Origin: Paulownia fortunei
Lineage: Eukaryota > Streptophyta > Magnoliopsida > Lamiales > Paulowniaceae
Assembly: GCA_019321725.1 (NCBI GenBank)
Contig: JAGSPU010000056.1
Span: 1,462,643-1,526,642 of the forward strand
Length of the DNA stretch: 64,000 nt
Reading direction: 5' to 3'
In this document: positions 55,950 to 64,000 of the stretch, piece by piece
Layout: every line of letters starts with the position of its first letter
Numbering within the stretch: position 1 is the first letter of the stretch
Made by a program: the position numbers and the translations under genes
Notes under the pieces: generated by a model
What the model saw: the letters and a program-made list of their open reading frames with translations, nothing else
What the model was told of the DNA's origin: nothing
Database searches by the model: none

Positions 55950-58900
55950 TACTAGTTTGTATCTATATATTATATATACATATATGTAACCACTACTATA
56001 CGACACATACAAGACATACATATTTATATATTCAAGTGGTTGGACCATGGATGATGAAAAACAATACATACAAATATGTATGTACAACTGAGAGACCAAT
56101 ACATGCGACACTGAGCCCACTCCTGGAAACCTCTTCCCCTAACCTCTTTACAACACACAAGAAAAAAAAGGTTATAAAAAGACTGGACATTGCTATGGAC
56201 TAATGCAAGAACTGGCCCACGTCAAATGTTGGTGGGTTTTGTCCCTGCAGCGCTTGATGCATAATGCGACTATTTTTGTGTGTGTGCACTGTTACCCGCA
56301 CACCGCCTCATGCAGACAGCTAACCAGCCCACATGGAGGGGGTCACACCTCATCACTACAAGATTATTGTCTTGTTCCATATACGTAAACAAATAGATCC
56401 TTTTTCTATAACAAAACAAAATACTATGTAAATATGTTTGAGATTTGCTTGAAGAGTTGTTAGTTTGTAAATGGAAAATATATTCTTCGTTACTATGTTG
56501 TTCCACTTTTTAGAGAAATTATTTGTTTCTTTCATGACCCTTTTAATATAATGAATTTCATTGAAATATTTTATTTTTTTGTTCAAGATTTTGAAATTGA
56601 CCTTGGAATATGATGCACGAGTTTCACTAAAGAATGTGAAGACGATCAAATCCATATGTGATAATATCTATGTCTGAAATGAACCATTGATTATTGTATT
56701 TGCAGTATATATTGGTTCAAGCCACTGTTTTCTATACAGTGGTTGAGTGGGAAATATTTCCTACCTTTGTCTGTATCTATAACAAGCTAATGAAGTAATT
56801 ACATATGTACTGTAATTGATTTAAAGCATAGCACCAACTAGCAGTGGAATCGCATTTCATGGGCAGCATTAAATTTTCCAGCACAGATGTACGTGTCGTG
56901 TTAAGGACGACTAGCTCTCTTGTCCCAATTTATCTAACTACAATTAATTAAAAGAAATTGTACCCTAAAGTCGCATTTATGCCTTGAGGGTTGTTACACC
57001 TATGATAATTCAAAGCATTAAAACTATTAATATCCCCAAAAACTTCAAAAGAAGGTGGTTTTTTGGACATGGTTTCCTACTTTTGTCCTCTGTCGTTAAC
57101 TATTATAGCAGCATATTCAGCTAATTTAATTATTGAACCATTTCAAATTCAGCAAAATAACAGTATGGTTTCTCTCTAACGACTTTTGTTTCTTCTTATT
57201 ACATGGTGAAATAAATCCATTGTCTAATAAAAGTGCAGTCGTTTTTTGTACAGAAGACGATAACTCTTAGCAAATATGTGGCAAAAAATGAGGCAAGTTT
57301 CTTCGCCACGATGTCAAGATAAATAGATATTGCTAAGTACAAGTTAGCCATACTTATGAAGCATTGAAAGTAACATGGAGTAGGTCCAAACTAATTTTCT
57401 AGGTTAACTTTTCTTAATTAATTCTCCTCTAAACTCATCAACCACCCAACTTGTCCCCAACACATTTTATATACTTTTTTTTTTTTTTTTATAATCACTA
57501 CTTCTTCTCTCTTAATTACTTATACCAATTAAAATCTTGATCAATTACTTCACATTCAACGTAGCAGTGTTGTTATAAATCTGGAACGGATGTACAATTT
57601 TTCAGAAGCACGCTGATTATATATAATATGAAACTTATAATACAAAAAAATAATATATATAATATATCCTCCTCAATCATTTTATTTCAATATTTCATTG
57701 TCACTCAATCGTCTTTCCTAATGATATCTTTATTTTCATGTTGGTAGGGGTTTAATTTGCATTTTTATCTAAATTATTGGTGTAAAAGTAAATAAAGCCC
57801 AATGGGCAGCACACGCTAAGTTGGCAGCTACAAGACAACAAATGTGCCCGGGGCCCTTTTTTTTAAAAAAAAAAATGGAAAAAACTGTGGTTTGGGTAGT
57901 TGACTTGTACATCATAAAACACGTGGCAGGCGATGACTGGAGAAGACTCATGGTGGTTTGCTCGTGCGTGCCCAACCACTGACGGCATTGCTGAATGTCT
58001 GTCGTTTAGTCGTTTAGTTTGCCTTTTGGAAGAAAGAGAGGTAATTTCGTAATTTAACATGGTTCCTCCAGGCTCGATTGAATGCTTTTTTTTTGACCTT
58101 TTGAGTTTTTTTTTTGTTTTTTTTTTTTTTAAATTTCACGTGGATTGCTTTTTGGATGTACTCATTTATAATTTCTGAAAACACGTGAATACAAATACAT
58201 GTGAATTGTAGATTACCACCTATGAAAGTTACAAAGAATAAAAAGATCTATTGCCCCTCTATAAATTAAAAATAAATCAATCTAAAGACCTGCTTACATA
58301 AGTGTAATTGCAATTGTAGATGTGGACCGATCTATGGGTGCACAAGTTAAGAACCTAAAAATTGTGCATGATATGAAGGGAAGACGATTCTTGAATTTAG
58401 TCCAAGTTTTTGGCTCTCAAAATTTATAATTAAATTTAAGTTTATTTGTAATAAATCTTCCAACGCTCAAAAAAAATCAGATCAAATGAAAAATATGCCA
58501 ATAAATAAAAGTTATAGAATGACCAAAACAAATGAGATACTTTCAAATAATGAAAAATGAGAGTATTTATAATTATTGGTCAAGAATTATATTTCACTAT
58601 GATATGGTGTATAATCCATTTAAGTGTTCATGATCTATAGTCTTGGACCATTGTAATTGAATATTTTGAATTGAATCTTTGAACTGAGTACTGAAATATG
58701 GCTCGTCAGCCTTGATCCTTGTGTTATGAAAGTTGATTCAAACTTATTTTTAAATTGCCCTTAAACTTAAAAATTCAATAACTTTGAGCATGTTTGCAAA
58801 TGCTTAAAAAAAAGTAACTTCTAGCTTTTGCCTTCATTTAAGTTGAAAATAGGTGTTTGTAGTTGTATTTGCAAATACTACTTCTCTAAAATTAAGTTAA

Positions 58901-59844
58901 AACAAATCAAAAGTTAAAAGCATCTTTATTTATATCTTTACCAATTTTGATATTCTTGCAATTATTTACACTAGTCAAGCAACTCAACATCTTGATGGCA
59001 CTTGTCAACGAGACCAGCCCTTTAAATTGATTTAGACATTTAAAATAAATCTTTGGAGAACATCTCAGACAATTTTTTATTTTATTTTTTTCGATCAAAG
59101 ACTATTTGAAATTTCAGTAACTATTATTGGCCAAAATTTCATACAAATCACATTGCATTATAAAACTAGAGGGTATAATTGACTCAAATGACACTATGGC
59201 CTCGTGGCTTCTTTAATTAATTTGAATAAGCACCGGGGGCTTATGTTAAAATATTTTGATTCACTAAAAAAATATTATGATGACGAGACTGAAAAGAAAA
59301 CGAGAGCATAATTAATTGACATATTTCGATTAAGTAGTCTTGTCGGAGAAATGTCAGAGAAATATAAATAGACTATTTAATACAAGTCTAATTTGCGTGG
59401 ATGGACACATGATTTGAATAATAATAATAAAAAAACTATACTTAAATGTGATCGTTCGTTTTGTCAATCTCAATTATATATCTGATTGGGACTTAGACGG
59501 AAAGTAAGGACAAAAGAATTGGATATTAGTGACTGCAACTATTTTCAATGAATACTATGGGGGACAATCCAAACATTCGACTTGTTACACCAGATTTTGG
59601 TCACAATTGTGCCCAAATCTAGCCCATTAAATGCCAGATCGAACCCCAACCTAAAAGAAATATTTTTTGCACAAAGCAAAAGCCCACTAATTTCAGACCC
59701 AACTGGAGTGTTTTGATTTGGGCCGGCTCATGTTTAGGTGCACTGATCCAATCCACTAGTATTTAGGCCATCGTGCACTACGAGGCAGAAATTTTCAACC
59801 AAAAAAAAAAAAAAAAGTTTTCAAATTAGAATTGTGTGTGGTAA

Positions 59845-60130
59845 AACTAGAAATGGCAATAAATTGATTTTGAGTCGAATTTGTTTGAATTCAACATTCA
59901 CCCTTTAAAGTTTTTAAGTATTCAAATTCGTTTAAAATTTATATATGATGAGTAGTCCCGTTAAACCCACATTATAATTTATAAAATATTAAAAATTAAA
60001 TTTTTAAAAAATGATATTATTAAAATTTTCTAAATTTTTTTTCTAAAAAAACATATAAGCATATTTTTTTAAAAAAATATTGAATTTGGAGCGACCGGGT
60101 TTGAAAATAACCAAAAATTGAACCGATTAC
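59845..60130. repeat. Degenerate dispersed repeat starting at an AAATGGCAAT word
   Basis: It begins TAGAAATGGCAATAAATTG, continues with GAGTCGAATTTG and ends near GCGACCGGGTTTG. This word order is typical of a widespread plant interspersed repeat. Similar but not identical to 53640-53900. Confidence 0.4.
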
Positions 60131-60568
60131 TGCTAAAACTTTTTCTAAACACAATGATATTGGGTTGAGTTTAAGTTATACTCATTTCATTATCATTTTT
60201 AAATAAAATATGGTAAAAATATATTATAGGAGTAGTGAATGGTTTCAAAAGGTTAAAAGTTTCTCGTGCTTGTGGCTAACTGATTTTCCTTTTCCATGCA
60301 AACTATCCATGTTCCAAACGTGACCTAAACTACAATAGACTGAATCTAAATTGGGGAGAAAGTGAAGGAGAGGGAAGACAGTTGGATAACTGCCATGTAT
60401 TTTCTGTTCTTCACTTCCTCCAGTAGACTCGGACACACTCCCATGGAAAGATTCAACACAAAAGCTAAAACCCTTTTCACAGTTTCTTACTTCACTTGTT
60501 AATTTTACTGTCCTAATCTTTTTGTGTTTCTTGAAAACACAGGGGAAAAAAAGGAAGCAGATTCATAC

Positions 60569-63500
60569 ATGGCTTACATGAAGCTTGGCTCAAAATCTGA
60601 AGCATTTCACCGCGAGGGCCAAACTTGGTAAGCACAAAAAACAGAAAAACTATACTCTGTCTATCTTCTTTATCTTATCCCATTTCCCAAGACTTGTTTT
60701 TGTTGAGGGTGATATAAGGGTTCATATATGCTCATCTTTTTGTGATATGATATCCATGGATACTGGCTATTTTGAACCCTATAGCTTGTGATTGAATATA
60801 CAACGATTTAACTTAGTTGATGTAAGCTTTCTCATGCGATCTTTACAGGCATTGCACATCTGGCCTCCAGAGTGATGTCACAATTGAGATTGGAGAAATG
60901 TCCTTTCATCTTCACAAGGTGAGTTTTCTAGTCCTTCAACTTTTGAAATTGTGGCTTGGTCTAGTAGTTTATGCTGAGTGTTTTTATCACCAATTTAGTT
61001 TTCATAGACTAATGCCCACATGTTACAGTTTCCTTTGCTGTCGAGGAGTGGACTACTTGAGAAGCTTATTGGAGAATTAACCAGTACTGATGGATCTGCT
61101 TGTGTTTTACAACTTAGTCAGTTACCTGGAGGAGCTAAAGCTTTCGAGCTAGTAGCCAAATTCTGCTATGGTGTCAAAATAGAGCTTACGTCGATGAATG
61201 TTGTAAGTCTTAGGTGTGCGGCTGAGTACCTCCAAATGAATGAAGAGTATGGGGAGGGAAACCTCAATGCACAAACAGAGGCTTTTCTTAATGAAATTTT
61301 TGGCAATTGGACAGACACAATAAAAGCACTTGAAACCAGTGAAGAAGTTCTGCCACATGCAGAGGAGCTTCATATTGTGTCAAGATGCATAAACTCCCTG
61401 GCAATGAAGGCTTGTGCTGATCCTATGTTATTCAATTGGCCTGTATCAGGGTGCAATGAGACTGGAAGAACTACAGGAACTGCTTTCTGGAATGGAATAT
61501 GTACAGCAACAAAGCCGCAGCCTGTGAGTGATGATTGGTGGTATGAGGATGTGTCCTTCCTTAGTTTGCCTCTCTATAAACGGTTGATCCAAGCGGTTGA
61601 AGCAGGAGGCATGCGGGCTGAGAATATTGCTGGAGCATTGGTGTTCTATGCAAAGAAATACATACCCCAGATGAATAGACAATCAAGCTTCAAAAATCTG
61701 AATTCAGGTTCAACAATTTCCATCCCTTCTGAGGCAGACCAAGGGGCACTTCTTGAAGAGATAGTGGAGTTACTTCCAAACCAGAAAGGAGTCATTCATA
61801 CTAGGTTCCTTCTTAGGCTGCTCCGTACTGCTATGGTTTTGCAGGCCAGCCCATCATGCAGAGAAAATTTGGAGAGACTGGTGGGAGTGCAGTTAGACCA
61901 AGCTGCATTGGAAGATCTATTAATACCAAACATGGGCTATTCTGTGGAGACCTTATATGATATCGACTGTTTCCAGAGGATTCTGGATCATTTTATTTCA
62001 ATGGACCAGGCTTCAACTGCTGCTTCTCCATGCATTGTTGAAGAAAGTCAATTAGTGGAAGGGACACATTCATTGACATCGTTAACAATGGTGGCTAATC
62101 TGGTAGACGCATATCTTGCTGATGTGGCCCCAGATGTTAATTTGAAGTTCCCAAAATTCCAATCTCTTGCTGCCGCAGTTCCTGATTATGCTAGGCCACT
62201 TTCTGATGGAGTTTATCGTGCAATTGATATATATCTGAAGGTAAAGTTCCCATACTCTGCTGTCAAATCATAACCATGTTATTATTGTATAGAAATATTC
62301 AAATCAAGATCAAACACCAATGCATTTTAAGTAACTTTACTTTCCCAGGGATTAGGTGATTTATTGAAAATAATAAGTCCAAAGGGTACAATCTAGCCAG
62401 AAATTTTTCCCTGATGTACAATGTTAGCCATAAAAACAGTAACAGAACTCGATTTCTTCTATTATGCGATGGAAGTTTTGGAGAACTAAGCCAAATGCTA
62501 GATGTCTGTGATCGATTTAAACCTGAATTCTTTTTGCAATAAAAGCCTGATTGCTGCTGCTCCAGCTGTTATAGGTCTTTCACATTAAGATATTCGTTGC
62601 ATGCAACCAGTAAGGCAATACTTGTTATCCATGTTTGTATGTGATGGAACTCTCCAAATAGTATAGCTTCACTTTTGAGAAATGTGAGAAGGAAACTGGA
62701 TTCATACAGAACATTAGGACTGCCTGCAACATTTGCTGAATTTTTGTTTTAGCATGCTTCGTTTATGTTGATACAAGCTATTAATGAAGAATCTCTTCAT
62801 CAATATTCCACTTAAATTGACAACAAGTATGGTTAAAGACTTAAAGTAAAAGTTTGATCAATCTGGAGGGTTTCCTGGACTAGTGATGCTAGAGAATCGA
62901 AACAATTGAACACCAGGGCGGAACAGTGATGGACAGATATGATGTAGCTCTTATCATACATCCTCACTATCTACTCTTTCTTTCATTGGTTGCTGAACTA
63001 AGGAGGTTTCAGAAAAACTAGCACACTATTAGCATATCTTTCTTTGATCCTTGTCCTGTTTTTGTCCATGATAAATTGGTAAGACAAATTACTATGGCAG
63101 GCACATCCTTGGCTCACAGACTCAGAGCGGGAGCAAATCTGTAGACTCATGAATTTCCAAAAGCTTTCATTGGAGGCCAGCACTCATGCTGCCCAAAATG
63201 AAAGGCTACCCCTCAGAGTGATTGTGCAAGTCTTGTTCTTCGAGCAGCTGCGACTGCGCACATCAATCTCTGGTTGGTTCTTCGTTTCCGACAATCTTGA
63301 CAACTCTCAGAATCCCAATTCCGTTCTTGCACTCTCCAAGAACGCTGGTTGCCGCCAAAGGGAAGCCTCGCGTGACAGAGGACCAGGCATAGACGATATG
63401 AGGGAACGTGTTTGTGAGCTGGAGAAGGAGTGCCAAAGCATGAAAGAGGAGTTCCAGAAGCTGGCTAAAACAAAGAGAAGTTGGAACATATTCTGCAGGA

Positions 63501-63610
63501 GGAAATCACATCCCTCCAATCCAAAGTCACCGAAGCATTGCAATGTTAAGACGCAGCAACCATGTGACAACGCGCATCAGCATCCTGGAAATGGCGAGTT
63601 GGGATGCTGA
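60569..63610 (+). CDS. BTB/POZ domain protein of the NPH3 family
   Basis: Exons 60569-60627, 60849-60918, 61029-62240 and 63101-63610 join by in-phase GT-AG introns to 616 aa. NPH3-family proteins are plant-specific; several are substrate adaptors of CUL3 ubiquitin ligases, working with phototropins or PID/AGC kinases in blue-light and auxin-related signalling, usually at the plasma membrane. The start MAYMKLGSKSEAFHREGQTW is typical. The BTB domain spans about 25-105 (SDVTIEIGEMSFHLHKFPLL across two junctions). The NPH3 domain runs from about 211 (DWWYEDVSFLSLPLYKRLIQ) to about 500, including the HPWLTDSEREQICRLMNFQK segment at the start of exon 4. A coiled coil follows at about 550-575 (ERVCELEKECQSMKEEFQKL) and then a basic, Ser/Pro-rich tail. 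It looks intact. Which subclade it belongs to cannot be settled by eye. Confidence 0.94.
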
Positions 63611-64000
63611 AAAGTTTCAAAAGGTATATTAGCTAACAGTTATCTGATTTTGGCACACCGATTTACTTTTCAGCTGTGTAACAGCCTTAGAATTGTTTTA
63701 GCCATGGCAGCTCTAAAGTCTCTCTGGTTACAAGTTCTCGACAATTTCAGGTATCCTTTACCAAGTCTGCCGTATCAACTCTCCATATCTATGCATAAAT
63801 AATAATCCTGGATATCGCTACTGACTTTTTCTCCAGATTTACCTTTTACTACAACTACTATTATTATTATACTTAGAAGGGTTATATACACTTAACCCCC
63901 ACAGTATAGGCCATGTAAACTCTTCACCACCCACAAAAATCGTAACCTTCACCATTTATGTTTTATGTGGTTTATAAATAGAAAAAGAAATGAGTTTTAG
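63611..64000 (+). other. 3' flank of the NPH3/BTB gene
   Basis: Probably the 3' UTR and downstream sequence of the NPH3/BTB gene. No other gene starts before the end of the window. Confidence 0.5.

Larger units (their letters stand above)
51314..60568. other. ARF leader/promoter and long gene-free spacer
   Basis: 51314 to about 52400 should contain the ARF 5' leader with a leader intron (donor at 51528, likely acceptor near 51409) and its promoter. From 52500 to 60500 I find only AT-rich sequence, homopolymer runs and dispersed repeats. A moderately GC stretch at 55640-56400 has open frames without any recognised domain. No supported gene. Confidence 0.5.

Noticed and set aside
55639..56203. 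Several overlapping open frames on both strands with CVCVRVG / HTHTH-type sequence
   Set aside because: They are translations of AC and ATGT simple repeats.
61985..62005. GGACCAGGCTTCA resembling the core of miR166
   Set aside because: It lies in conserved NPH3-domain coding sequence, matches only 13 bases and has no precursor hairpin, so it is coincidence.

Overview
This window is nuclear DNA of a flowering plant, most likely a eudicot. Genes have many short exons with GT-AG introns and lie in very AT-rich spacers with long A/T runs and microsatellites. Every recognised protein belongs to a land-plant family or plant lineage: SAUR, ARF10/16, CASP-like, NPH3/BTB, MOM1-like, plant adenosine kinase and polyubiquitin. 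No rRNA, tRNA, CRISPR or bacterial-style operon was seen.

Layout. 1-2.6 kb is AT-rich spacer, followed by a single-exon SAUR gene (2757-3137, +). After a gene-free 4.7 kb comes an unrecognised intronless multi-pass membrane protein (7814-9190, -). A 12-exon adenosine kinase (11473-15570, -) was reconstructed exactly, giving 340 aa. A MOM1-like gene (about 18209-25991, -) keeps the degenerate SNF2 C-terminal lobe and a CMM2-like segment but shows no PHD, chromodomain or ATPase motifs, and its C-terminal end changes frame three times. A small gene for a one-helix membrane protein with a coiled coil (30423-32689, +) carries a decayed copy of its own exon 2 inside intron 2. Next are a CASP-like 5 gene (34873-37482, -) and a six-unit polyubiquitin gene with a leader intron (39387 to about 41950, -). 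After 6.4 kb of repeat-rich spacer comes a miR160-class auxin response factor, ARF10/16 type (48421-51313, -), with two apparent single-base deletions in exon 2. After 9 kb of spacer, an NPH3/BTB gene (60569-63610, +) ends the window.

The genes do not form an operon or an obvious pathway. Three have links to auxin (SAUR, ARF and, through its family, NPH3/BTB), but they are tens of kilobases apart and this is probably chance. No undescribed multi-gene system was found. The observations most worth checking are the ARF and MOM1-like frame breaks (real loss of function or assembly error), the fossil exon, and the two amino-acid substitutions in polyubiquitin. All exon boundaries were read by eye from splice sites, reading frame and family similarity. 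Untranslated ends are approximate.
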